Assembly: GCA_030734395.1 (NCBI GenBank)
Contig: JAUZTG010000034.1
Coordinates: forward strand, 620,001-684,000
Direction: 5' to 3'
Length of the DNA: 64,000 bases
Origin: Sarocladium kiliense
Lineage: Eukaryota > Ascomycota > Sordariomycetes > Hypocreales > Sarocladiaceae
The notes beneath the pieces were generated by a model that was not told the DNA's origin, ran no database searches, and saw nothing but the letters and a program-made list of their open reading frames with translations. How positions within the stretch are numbered: the stretch's first letter is position 1; each line of letters starts with the position of its first letter. A program made the position numbers and the translations under genes. Positions 34,274 to 46,086 of this stretch are shown in pieces.

Positions 34274-34767
34274 TCAATACACGTCAACAATGCTAGAAGT
34301 CACCCAAGCAAGCTTATGGGAGGCGAAACGTGGCATTTCTGGTTCATCTCTAAATACCCGTACATCCTCTGCTGGAGAAACGCCATCAATATCAGCCAGC
34401 GACTCCAACCTTTGCTAGACAAAACCCCAAGTAAAGAAGCGGATTCCGCTTCATCCTCCCAAAGTGCTCGAAGAAGAAGTAAAAGTAAATGGGCATCAAC
34501 ACCGAAAACCCCACCGTGACGCCGTGTTGTACCTCCACGGTAAGAGCAAGAATATGATGATTTGCTGCCCCAAAACAGAAATGCAAGCCGAGAATGTAAA
34601 AGGAAAAGGCTCGCCAGGTAGAAGAAGGGAGAAAAGCGCATGCTTACTAGCCCGGGCAGGCTGAGCATCTTGTCTTGCGCCAAGAAATGATATGGTGGTG
34701 AAGTTCGCGTATCCAAGGTAAGGATGATTACAATGTGGTACATGATATGTCGATGGGGGTTGGTCAT
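34274..34767 (-). other. Possible unannotated small membrane-protein gene
   Basis: The minus strand between ALG12 and adenylate cyclase has several protein-like segments in different frames. MLSLPGL at 34667 runs up to a GTAAGC donor. QIIIFLLLPWR follows a GGGGCAG acceptor. A hydrophobic VLMPIYFYFFFEHFG lies further on, and an exon-like SLADIDGVSPAEDVRVF ends at a TGA at 34274. They suggest a small multi-exon membrane protein, but I could not join all parts in one consistent frame and recognise no family. It may be noncoding. Confidence 0.25.
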
Positions 34768-34865
34768 GTCGCGTTAAAAAAAAATAGATGAAGCATCGCC
34801 TTGTGCAAGTGACGCTTTCACAGGAACAGAACATCGTAAGGACAACGACCCATCAGAAGAGCCTC

Positions 34866-37800
34866 CTACTCTCCCGCGGTATCGCTCCCCTCATCGCCGT
34901 CATCAGTGATCTCAGTCACTCGTTGCCTGCCCTGGTGCGCATCCTCGGAGTCACTGCTCTCGTCAGACGAGATATCGCCGTATCTGGCTCGGTACTTGGC
35001 CAGCTTCTTCTGCTCCTTCACGAAGTGGTCCAGAACGGAAGACATGGGTGCACGAAGGTCGTTCAGCTCGCGAAGGACGCCACTGCCGGTGGCCATGTGA
35101 CGCATGGCGAGGGTGGAGATGCAGGTCTGAGAGTCCCGAATTAGTAAAGATATTGGCGCACTTGATGCTTTGCTTTCAACTTACCTCGATCCGGCTAACT
35201 TGGTGTTCCATGAAGTTAACCAAGAATGTCTCCGTGACCTCACCTGCTCGCGTCTTCATACGCTCGAGCAATTCGGTCTCGGGGGGTTGAAGCCCAGGAC
35301 CCCTGACCTCCTCCAGAGTACTACAAAGCATCTCCAGCCGCAAGCTGACCCTCCAAAGAGACCAAATAAGATTGGGGTCGAACGACAGCTGCGAGTTCGC
35401 ACTAAGAGCAGCGGGTCTATCGGTGCCATCATCACGCCTCTCCTGCTGTTGATGGGCCTCAATACGCCCTGCGAGCGCGTGCGGATAGAGGGAGTAGACA
35501 ATCTCAGGGTTCTCGAGGCCCTTCAACTTCTTCTCGCCCATCTCCTTGACTTCGAAGCCTTGAGATGTGAGGGAACGCAGATCCTTGCGGATGGCCGACG
35601 CATACGAGTCATCTTCGAAAGCGTCCTCGGACCCCTGAGAGCCGTTGCGATCGGTGTCCTGGTAAGTCTCGAGGCACCGCTGAATCTCTGAAATGAAGTC
35701 AGACGAGACAGCAATCTGACCACCATCTGCAACAGCAGAAATACGCGACGCCTTGTTCACCATTGGTCCGAAGTAATCCATCCTTCTTGTGACTGGATCG
35801 GTCTCGCTCACGCAGTCCCCATAATGAATGCCCATGCGAACTGACAATCCTTTGAAGATGAGGTTGTTGTCTTTATCAAACTTCGGCTCTCCTGAGATTG
35901 AGTTCAGCACTTCTGACGGCCAGGCGACTTCCAGAAGAGACATCTGCACAGCAAAGCACCACAAAAGGGCTGAAGTTGCCGTTGGGAAAGAGACCATGAA
36001 CGCATCACCTTCAGTCTTGACTTCGTAGCCACCAATTCTTCGCAGTTGACGTCGCATGACCTCGTTGTGGAGTTTGATGGCTGATCTCATTGCGCTCTCA
36101 TGCATTTCCCAGAGATTCGTCGAGTTCTTGATGTCAGTGAAGACAATTGAGACGTTTCCGGTAGGAGCAGGGATCTCCGGGTCGAGACGGTTGAGGGAGG
36201 AGTCCAAGATCTCGGCTCGGGCCTTGCCTCTCTTCCTCGTGGCGAGAACTTGAGCCTCGTCCGGCACGCCCGAGGGATACAGCGACATGCTAGCACCGCG
36301 GTGCATCCTCGATCTCTCGACTCGTCGCTTCAGGTCGGCGACGCTGATCATCATGACCATGATCTTGTTAGTTGCGCCATACGCCATAGCATAGTCACGA
36401 AGCTTTTGCGCAGCCATCATCAGGTCCTGGCGCTCCGCTTTGGCGATGTCCGCGACGAGGCCGGGCGAGAGGTACTCCCACAGCTCTTTGGTGGCCAACA
36501 GAATGATGTCGTCCTGTTCGCGAATGGTCATGTTGCTGACGTGGGGCGCTGCTTGAACAACCGGCATGAGATCGACATATCCAAAGGCTCTTGAAACATC
36601 GAGCAAATCGTTCAACTTTCCGTTTCGCGATACCCAACCTCCGGCCTCTCGAATCCGAGACCTTTCCATTGGCTCAGCCGGGTCATGCTTGCGGGTAAGA
36701 ATCTTGTGTTCGCCATCATTCTGAATGACCATGGCCTGAACATCGCCAACGTTGGCAACATAGAGTTCTGTACCTTGTAGGTAGACAACCGTAGCCACGC
36801 CTCCGGAGTTCAGGTCTTCCTTGTTAAGAATCACAGGCTGAGCCGAGCCCTTATGCACCGTCTTCGGTCGTTCCTCTTGATGCTGAATTGCAATGGTCAC
36901 GAGGTCCTTGTTCAGCGCAAGGAAAGCCCTTCGGAGTGCATCGCCTGGTGTCTCATTCTGTCGCGACTTCAGGTTCCGCAGTTCAGTCGCAAAGTGGAAA
37001 CCAAAATTCTCGTGAAGATACTTGGCAATCTTTGATCCTCCACTCGACAAGGCCTGGCCGTCAAAAAGACCGAGGAGCATCTCAGTCTCAGAGGAGTTGA
37101 ACTTCGGAACCACTAGATCAATAGTAGACAAGTGCTCATTCTTGCCCAGTGTATCTGCCATTCCATATGGGAGATGTCCTGCGAGCGAGCCAGATGTGCG
37201 CACGCGGCGATCTTCGCTTTGATCGGGGATACTGGGTTGTGTTATGGTCAGGTCCATTAAGCCCAAAATGCGAAGGTTGAGCAGTCGACCGAAGTCCGTG
37301 TACTGCTCCTTGTTGTGAGCGCCTGGGCCGCCGGGACCTTGCCATCCTTGTTGCTTGATCTCGAGACGCTTGTTGCCGGAGAGATTCAGATACCGGAGCT
37401 TGGGGTTAAGGTTCCAGTTCCAATCGTATGGAACGTTGGAGATATTGTATTTGAGCTGGTTGCTGCCACAGTCGAGCACCGCCAGTTGCCTTGCGCGCGA
37501 GATGTCTGCCGGCAGGTTGGTGAACTTGTTGCCATTGATATACAAAGTCTGGAGAAGACTTGACTCGTCAAGATCGTCCGCAGGAATATTTGTGAGACCG
37601 TTGCCTGATAAGTAGAGCTCAACCAGTTGCGGCCAAGCCTTCATGGTCCGCTGTGGTACATCGCCGATTTCATCGTTGTACGAAACATTTAGCACGCGCA
37701 GTTCAGTACACAGCGTAAGTTGATCGAAGACCTCATCGTCGAGACGATTGTCGGCCAAGTACAGATTCCGCAGAGATGTTGCAAAGGTGTTGCTATACCT

Positions 37801-40800
37801 CGCCGCAAAACTGGAGTCCTTCCGTGTAGCTGGAGGTGGGGGTGCGTTCTTTGACGAAGTTACGGAATTCTGTGTCGTAGTCCTGGAAACGACAGACGTT
37901 TTACGTCCGCCTTTGCCGTAGACAGATACCACGGAGCCCTTGCGATCTGCCTCGGAAATAGGCGAAGGTCCAACGCTCAGAAGCGTGCTCGATGCCTGAC
38001 TCGGTCGTCTGTCGTCTGTAAGTTCCTCGGAACTAGGTGTTGATGACAATGTTCCCAGTGTCATTGACCTGCCATTCTGAGCAGGTGGCGGGCCAGGCAG
38101 GTCCTCGCCTGGAACACGTGGCGGTCTCGATGCGGGCTTGGGAAAGTTCTCAAGCACATTAGAGGAAGCGTTGAAAGTCTCCAGTCTGCTGGCCCACCAT
38201 ATTTCCATTGGCAATTTTGAGATGTTGTTGCCTCTGACATCCAGGAACCGAAGCTCTTGCAGGCAGCCGATCTGGGGAGGCAGTTCGCCGACGGAATTAT
38301 GAGCAATGCTGAAATGCTCAAGCTGGCTCAAGGTACCAATCTGCTGCGGTAACGATACGAAGTAGTTCTTATTGAGATTCAGGTGCTCCAAGCTGGTCAT
38401 ATTGGCGAAGGCCGAGTCTATGCTCGCCAGCTGGGCATTTGAAAGATTCAGAATCTTCAATGTCGGGACCGGCTCCGTAATCTCAAACTTATTGAGTGGG
38501 TTGGAATTCAACTTCAACTGACGGAGCGCCTCAAACTTGCCAATAAAGGATGAAATACCGTTGTGCTCTGCGTACAGCACTTCCAGCTTCGGAAGCTCCG
38601 CAATGGTATCGATTGTAGTGATGCCGTTGAATTTGATATCAAGCTCACGAAGATTCACCAGGTTTCGGAAGGTACTTGGGACGTACTGGGCAAGTCTGTT
38701 GTTGGTGATTAGGAACTTCTCCAAGTTCTTGAGATTGCCGATCTCAGCTGGGAGGTTCGCAATCGTGTTGAAACTCAAGTCAAGATCGACGAGGCTCGTC
38801 AACTCGCAGAGGAAAGGTGGGAATCGTTCGAGGAAGTTTGAGGAGAGGTTAAGGCTCCTCAACGAACGGTAGGAGCCGAAGTGCGAGGGAAGGTGCGTCA
38901 GCCTGTTGTTGGCCAGGATGAGTTGACGGAGGTGTGTGAGGTTTTGGAGCTCAGCATGTTCGAGTTGCTCCAGTCGATTGTTAGCAACATCCAATATTTC
39001 CAGCTTTGTTGCTCGACTCAAACTCGCAGGCAGTCTTCTCGCTTCATTGTTCCTAAATTTGACCTCGCGTAGGCTTTTGCATGATTGCATGAAGTCCCTC
39101 GGGACATCGAGGGAGAGATTGCGGGACAGATTGAGACCCACGAGTCCTGGTGCAGGTTTGTATAGAGAGATAGGGATTGTGATGAGGTTGCGGCCTGTGA
39201 GATCAACGTGGCTGAGCTTCTGTCCTGGCTTGACCCCAAGGTCAGCAGTCTTTGAGTGGAAGTCGCTCTCTCTGGCCGACAAGAACATAAAGCGGCAGAG
39301 ATAGCTATTGTCTTCGCGGCCAAGATCCTCGATGCGGTCCTTTTCCTCGTAGCCGACTTGTTGCAAAAGTCGCTTCTGCAAAAGTAAGGGTCGTTCAGGG
39401 GGTGACAAAACCCTGATGAGATCATGCTTCTTCATAATGATATGGTAGTTCTCCAGGCCATCGACAACGTAGGTCTTCTTGATGACTTGTGAAATAACAT
39501 CCGTGACACTGGAGTCAAGCGGCATAGAATGCGTTGAGAAGGTGCCATCAGAGCGGAATATTCTGATGCAGTACGGCGCTCGCTTCTCCTCCGGCCGCGG
39601 AGGACTGCCAATGTCGTCGACATCAGGGACACTGTCTGCATTCTCCTCAGTATTGCGACGAACTGCCCAGCTGTCCGGTGCGTCCCAGCGACTCTTAGGC
39701 GCGGCCTCCGGTGCAGCGGCAGCAGGTTCCGCAGCAGCTCGATCAGGATCGATGGCATTCACGAACGATGTGTCCATGGGCGTAAGCGGTGGAGGTTTTG
39801 TCAAGATACCCTCCATGTCATTGAGGTTGGTATCAAGATGGTACATATGCTTGTTATCGTGGCGGTCCGTAGGGCCAATAGCTTCGTCGCCAAAGTCCAT
39901 CGGTCGTGGCCCTCGACCTTTCTTGGAGAAGGGAAACTTGTTGTTGAATGTTGCCCCGCGCTGCTGCGCGCCCGGTCGCACATCTTGATTCAGTATATCG
40001 CCAATATCTGCCGTACTAGATGCGAATGCCGGCGATAACTCAGGTCCATAATCCGTTTTGGATTTCTTGGGCTGGAGTGACTTCGTCGACGGTGGCAGGT
40101 CTTTCAGTTTCGAAGCACCCTCAAGCCCATCTCGATCCTTATGGTGTCGCCTCAATCGGCCAAGGAACCCCCTCTTGCCATGTGCTCCCGAAGAGCCGTC
40201 CGTTTGCGCATGCTTCAAGGTATGTGCGGGGACGCTGCTTGCACTGGGCGTCGGGCTCTGGCCCCTCGACCTCGTGTAGAACATGCCCGGCGACGAGCCG
40301 GACTTGTCCTTTACGTGCTGTGCGCTGGCCGATTCCTCGCGGCTGACTGTTGGTCTCAAGGCTCGAGAGTCGTCATTACTCTTATTGTGGCGGTGATGGT
40401 GGCCGGGTATGTGTACGGCGGAATGTCCAGACCGATTGGATGACGATGTCTTGGGAGGGACCGGAGGAGCGCCGTCGGCGAGATATCTTTCTTTGTCGGG
40501 TCCAGTCAACTCTTCCCTGACCGGCGCTTCGCCATACCGTGCGATGTCCTGGTGACCAGTGTCAGCAAATTGGTTCTACACAAGAGGGGAAAGGTCGCTC
40601 GGTGCTAGTTGTAGGATGCGCGCGTAATGTGGGACGGGTTCGTGGGGCAATTGGGTTGGGGCGCATGGGAATCTCTTGGAGCTAAGGCTCGCTGCACCTA
40701 CAGTATTATCCTGGTAAAGGAACGGCACAACCTCTGGTGCCGGAGTTCTCGGTCGAGCAGGCGAAGGCGAGGCTTCTCTCGTAGGATCTGTTGCGTTGGA

Positions 40801-41653
40801 AAATTGACGCCCGCGATGAGAGCGACTGTGGCTGTACGAGCGACCACGAGGGTCTTTGCTTGCCAAGGAAGTTGGCAAGCTACCGTCGGATCCATCGCGA
40901 CCAGGGAACTCTTCGCCGAAAAAGCCCTGGAGCTTGCGAAAGCCACCACGAGTACCGCTCGTCTTGGAACCTGTACTGCTGGCAGTAGTAGCAATACTAG
41001 CTACGGATGGTCGCCTGTCATCGGTATAAGATGGAGTGCCGCTCGCGTCTTTCTCGATAAGCACAAAGCCTGAGCGAGAGCCGGTACGCAGATGGCCAGG
41101 CGACTGTTGAGACTGCCCAAGTTGAGTCGAGGGCAGACTCTCGGTAGAGTCATTGTAGAAGCTCATTTGCATGGGCTGACTGTTGGAGGGGGTGTTGGAG
41201 GAAGACATCCAGGGCGCGATCTGGGGAGAGGGACCCCCTGTGGGTGGCTGCTGCTTGATTTTGGGAACCCGGTCCGTCTCAAGAACAGAGAGCTGACGAC
41301 GATGGTTGCCAAGTTCGCTCATGTTGTAGTCTCGTGGTAGAATCGGTTCGGATTGTGTACCGCTCTTCGCGGCAAATGAGGTCGTGGGGGAAACATGGGA
41401 GTCGCTCTCTTCAGATCTATCAGGGAAGCGATTAGCCACGGCACCACCTCCCGAGTAAATGGCTAACAAGATCCGATCTCGCGTCTCATGATACTTACTT
41501 GCTGTCTGCACGTTTCCTCGTGGCGGTATCGATGCGCGTTGGTTGGGTTGGCCGGCGTGAGGAGGAAGGTTTCACGGTGACGGAGGAGTGGCCGCTGGCG
41601 GTGCTGGCGTTGGTCTGGGAGCTGACACGATGGGTAGGATCACTCCTGGTCAT
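34866..41653 (-). CDS. CYR1: Adenylate cyclase (Ras-associating, LRR, PP2C-like, class III cyclase)
   Basis: Exons 41653-41499, 41416-40702, 40548-35185 and 35126-34866 give about 2164 residues, typical for fungal adenylate cyclase. Order: a Ser/Pro-rich N-terminus (1-600); a Ras-associating domain from about 610 (APYCIRIFRSDGTF); leucine-rich repeats (about 755-1390); a PP2C-like domain (about 1420-1690) beginning near YGMADTLGKNEHLS; a class III cyclase domain (about 1750-1950) with VSIVFTDIKNSTNLW, the metal-binding site region; and an acidic tail. It makes cAMP for the PKA pathway that controls growth, nutrient response and, in pathogens, infection structures. The first two introns have GTAAGT and GTAGGT donors. 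The start at 41653 was chosen as the first in-frame ATG of the first exon. Confidence 0.96.
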
Positions 41654-43940
41654 TGTCACCAGCGCCGGCGAAGAAGAGGCTCAGATGCGGAGCTCCGCGG
41701 GCTGTGCCATAAGGGACCATGCGAGAGGCGGAAGAGAAATCGTCGATCGTCGAAGGACAAAGCTGTGGGCGCTTCGAGACACGGCAAACAGCTTCACGTC
41801 ATTCTCCAGTGGGGTGAAATGCCGACACGTAGTAATTGTCTGGAATTGCCGAGCTTCGCCTTCTGCTGAATATGCGAAGAGCCGAAGCGCAGAGCAGCTT
41901 TCGCGATGCTGCGATGCTGTTCGTCGGGAGAGGGATCCTTGGGAGAGGAAGTTGGTGGTTTGAACAAAGGGTCTAAGGGTGGTGGTGTACGGGAGGGATC
42001 TGGGACGCAGCAATAAGCGGCTGACGGAGCGGGTAGAGCGATGGGGAGCGATGGAGACCGGGGGCGGCGAGGATTAGCTTAGCGGGTCATGAATTGGATG
42101 GGAGAGAGCCAGAGAGACGCAGGAGAGGCTAGGCAGGGCTCTGCTCCACTGGGTCGACTGAAGGAGGTGACGGTACTCCGTAGTGGTGGGCGTTGATGAA
42201 TGAGGTGAAGGAATCCCTGGTGGTGTTGAGCGTGATGTGTGTGGAGGTCGCAATAGTGGAGGGCGCACAAGCGGCAGTGTGTGAGATGACATGGGCGGCA
42301 GTACGGTGGCCAGCAGCGTCCGCTCATCGCAGCGGACGCCTGCAACGGGTTCAGTGGACTCAGTTCCCCGGGTGCTGTCGCGGCTGATCCCCCAAAGCCA
42401 CCTGCTCCAGGCGCTGCTTGGCACGGCCACCAAGCCGAGATGGGGTGGGAAAGGCGTCGGCCGCCAATGGAGGCGTGGGCGCCAAGGTCGTCTCGCTGTG
42501 GCAGATGCCTCAAGTCGTGTGAGAGCGTCATGAATGTCTTGCCTTATCTGGACCAGAATGGGGAGCCTCACACAAAGGGTTCATTTGCCAGTCTTCAGCT
42601 TTCTCGTATCCCCTCAAACTATCTCAGGCAACACGAGACGCCATGAGGAATCTCCTTGTTGCGACAGGTGGTGGTTGGACAAAGTGACGCCCTCCCTTTC
42701 TGCTGGCAAAAGGTTCTTTCAGCTCGATATACCCCAACACTCAGGCGAGGCAACGTGCCTACTGAAGTAGACAACACATTGCAGCCGTAGACCCCATCAC
42801 CATCAGCGACCCAATGCACGTCAATCAATCAATCAATCAATTAATCGGCTATCGACTACCCCCCAGAGCCCCAGCATCGCACGTTACCAATCGTGGTCAG
42901 TGAGCCTCTCAACCACATATTAACCACCCCTCCTGCGCCAGACCCTACCTGCGATCCGTGCACTACATGCTTGCCGCTGCCACCTGTCTGTCGTTCATTC
43001 TGCGTGTGGTTGTCTGCCCTTGTCTCGGCTGGCGACAAAAGCAATGAAGGAAACCTGCTCCACGGCAGAAACAAAGGTGAATCAAAGGTTTCGCCGCGGG
43101 AACGGCAGATCCGACGCTGACGCCCCAGCTGTCGTACGCGCTGGGGCTGTTGCTGGCTGCCACAACACAAAAGCATAGAGCTGGGACAGAAGAGTGCCCG
43201 CTTGTCTCACTTAAAGCACGCAGAACTGGCTGTGATTGATTTTCTGTCGTTTTGATCGAGATGGCTTGCCTGCCATGTCTTGTAGTAACAAATGACACCA
43301 ACAGCAAATACTCTTCACAACCCAAACGGGACACCTCGCGCGCGCTGTCATCCAACTCGATTGTCTCACAGCGGCGTGCAGCGTTGGACAGCCATAGCTT
43401 GCTGTGCAGCGAGGACCAACAGCTCACCGCAGCGGTTGTGTCTCATGAAGTTTACCATCGTCAATGCTCCCTGCCGTTAGCCACAGCAGGAAACAATAGC
43501 CGGCAGATGCACATGTGACTCGATTCATTCTCATCTGAATCTCCGTAAAATTCTCCGCAAAACACATTGCAAACACGGTAAATCGCCGTCGACTGCACAA
43601 TCTACTGCCCCACGAGCCCCGCATAAGCTCCGAATCGCGCGACCCCTAAGAGGGAGTACAAATCGTGAAGATGGACACGTTCGCATTGCATTCATTGCAT
43701 TTATTTCTCATTTTCTGAATCACCCGTCCTGTTATTCTTTTGTTTCACTTTTTTCCATACACTGACGGCTCTTCTTCTCATCGCAATCACTCGCCAATTG
43801 CAAACTTCGCGCCCACCCAGCATACCCTAGAGCCAGAACTGCTGCCCAGCGAGTCAGTCCCCCGCGGATCCTCATCAGCATCGTTGAAATTGTCGCAATT
43901 TTCGAATTCAGTTCTGTACTGCGCGGTAATCTAGCCAAGG
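41654..43940. other. 2.3-kb divergent intergenic region
   Basis: Between the adenylate cyclase and alpha-glucosidase start codons. It holds open frames without domains (for example 42074-42571 on the minus strand) and a short TCAA tandem run at 42824-42842. It probably contains long leaders and control regions for both genes. Confidence 0.4.
42824..42842. repeat. TCAA microsatellite
   Basis: Four to five tandem copies of TCAA (GTCAATCAATCAATCAATCA) followed by ATTAATCGG. No function implied. Confidence 0.7.
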
Positions 43941-45903
43941 ATGACTGGGACAAATGGAACAAACGGCGTTAAGGCGCCGGTGCGGTCTTGGTGGAAGGAA
44001 AGCTCAGTCTACCAAATATACCCAGCCTCATTTCAGGACTCCACTGGCTCTGGAGTTGGTGACTTGAAAGGCATTATATCGCGAGTAGACTACCTCAAGG
44101 ACCTGGGCGTCGATATTGTCTGGCTGTCTCCAATTTTTGAGAGCCCTCAGATTGACATGGTGAGTTCATCACAAGAGCTACAGTATTCAAGGCCATGCTA
44201 ATACTCATGCCAGGGATATGATATCAGTAATTACAAGGTAATCGACCCTCCATACGGCGATGTCAGCGACGTCGACGTACTCAAAGACAAGCTTCACGAG
44301 CGCGGCATGAAGCTCGTCCTCGATCTCGTCGTCAACCATACAAGTGATCAGCATGAGTGGTTCAAAGAATCGCGCAAGTCCAAGGATAACCCTTACCGAG
44401 ACTGGTACTTTTGGAAGCCGCCCAAGTATGACGCCGAAGGCAACAGACAGCCCCCGAACAATTGGACCGGGCACTTTCAAGGTGTGTTATTCTTGGATGG
44501 AGACCAAGTGAGAGTAACTGACAATCGTGAAGGTAGCACGTGGGAATGGGACGAGACTACAGGAGAATACTACTTCCACGCCTTCTGCAAAGAACAGCCC
44601 GACCTCAACTGGGAGAATCCTGCTGTTCGTGCTGCCGTCCATGATATTATGCGCTTCTGGCTCGACCGCGGCATTGACGGCTTCCGTCTCGACGTCATCA
44701 ACTTCATCAGCAAGGACCCTGCCTTCCCTGACTCAGATCGACAAGTCCTCGCTGGTGCAGAGCACTACGCGTGTGGACCAAGACTGCATGAGTATCTGAA
44801 AGAGCTTGGGGCTATTCTGAAGGAGTATGACGCTTTCAGTGTGGGTGAGATGCCGTGTGTACATAAAGAGGAGGAGCTGATTAAGGCGGTGGCGGCGGAT
44901 CGAGGGGAGTTGAGTATGATCTTCCACTTCGAGTTGTGAGTAACCTTATCTCTTCACTCTTGATGCTCTCACGAGGCTAACTATCTGATGCACAGTATGG
45001 ATATCGACCATGGCCCGAATGGGAAGTTCAGCCCCGGTAGCTGGCACCTCTCGCAGCTCAAACACAAGGTCACGAAGTGGCAGAGGTTCATGATTGATAA
45101 CAATGGTTGGAATGCCCTCTACCTTGAGAACCACGACCAGCCACGCTCTGTCAGCCGTTTCGCCTTCGACTCTCCCGAGTATCGTGCTGCTAGCGCAAAA
45201 CTCATCGCCGTCTTCATGGGCTTCCAGTCCGGCACCCCGTTCATCTACCAAGGCCAGGAGATTGGCATGACAAACGTGCCAAGGGAATGGGGGATGGAGG
45301 ATTACTTGGATATCGACTGTCTGAACCACTGGAAGTGAGTACCATATTAGACGACGGATACAGTCTTACGAAGCGAGCGAGGTTGCTAATCCAACTTAAC
45401 ACAGTCTACACAAAGACGCCGACGAAAAGACAAAGCAGCAACTCCGCATCGAGTACCAGAAGAAATCTCGCGACAATGCGCGCACACCCATGCAATGGGA
45501 CGCGACTCCGCAAGCCGGCTTCACCACCTCTTTAAAACCCTGGATGCGTGTCAACGACAACTACACCACCACCAACGCCGCCGCTCAAATCTCCGACCCG
45601 ACCTCCGTCTTCCACTGCTGGCGCCACGCCCTTGAGAAGCGCAAAGCTCTGAAGGATATCTTCGTGTATGGTGATTACGTGCCCGTGGATGAGGAGAATG
45701 AGAAGGTGTTGGCTTACAGGCGTGTGGCGGAGGGCGGGGAGATGGCGTTGGTTGTTTGCAACTTCTCGACGGAGGATGTGGAGTGGACGTTTGATGGAGA
45801 GGTTAAGGAGGTGCTAGCCAGCCCAGCTGGGAAGACAGTGGAAGATGTTCAGGGAGGGCAAATCAAGTTGGGGCCATGTGAGGCCGTTGCCTTACTGCTC
45901 TGA
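43941..45903 (+). CDS. GH13 alpha-glucosidase (maltase/isomaltase type)
   Basis: Exons 43941-44159, 44214-44935, 44996-45334 and 45405-45903 give about 592 residues. Conserved GH13 regions are all present: [20 protein letters not shown] with the nucleophile Asp233, VGEMP with acid/base Glu285, and ENHDQPR with transition-state Asp361. [14 protein letters not shown] and [10 protein letters not shown] place it in the alpha-glucosidase/oligo-1,6-glucosidase branch (GH13_40). There is no signal peptide; the protein starts MTGTNGTNG, so it is intracellular and would split maltose, isomaltose or sucrose after uptake. No transporter or regulator gene lies beside it. Confidence 0.94.
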
Positions 45904-46086
45904 GATACAGAGGCCTGAAAACTGCTTTCCAGAAGAACAAGTGGCATCCAATAGACCATATTGCAATGATATTCGCCCCAAGAAAGGAGCTGACCTATGT
46001 CCATAAGCCTCTCTGTTGCTGACAAGTAGACATTCGGCCAGGACATGTCACATGCCAACATGAAAAACCATTTCGCGATTCTACAA

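Noticed and set aside
42074..42571. 165-codon minus-strand frame between adenylate cyclase and alpha-glucosidase
   Set aside because: Low-complexity Pro/Ser/Arg reading without a domain; probably leader or promoter DNA.
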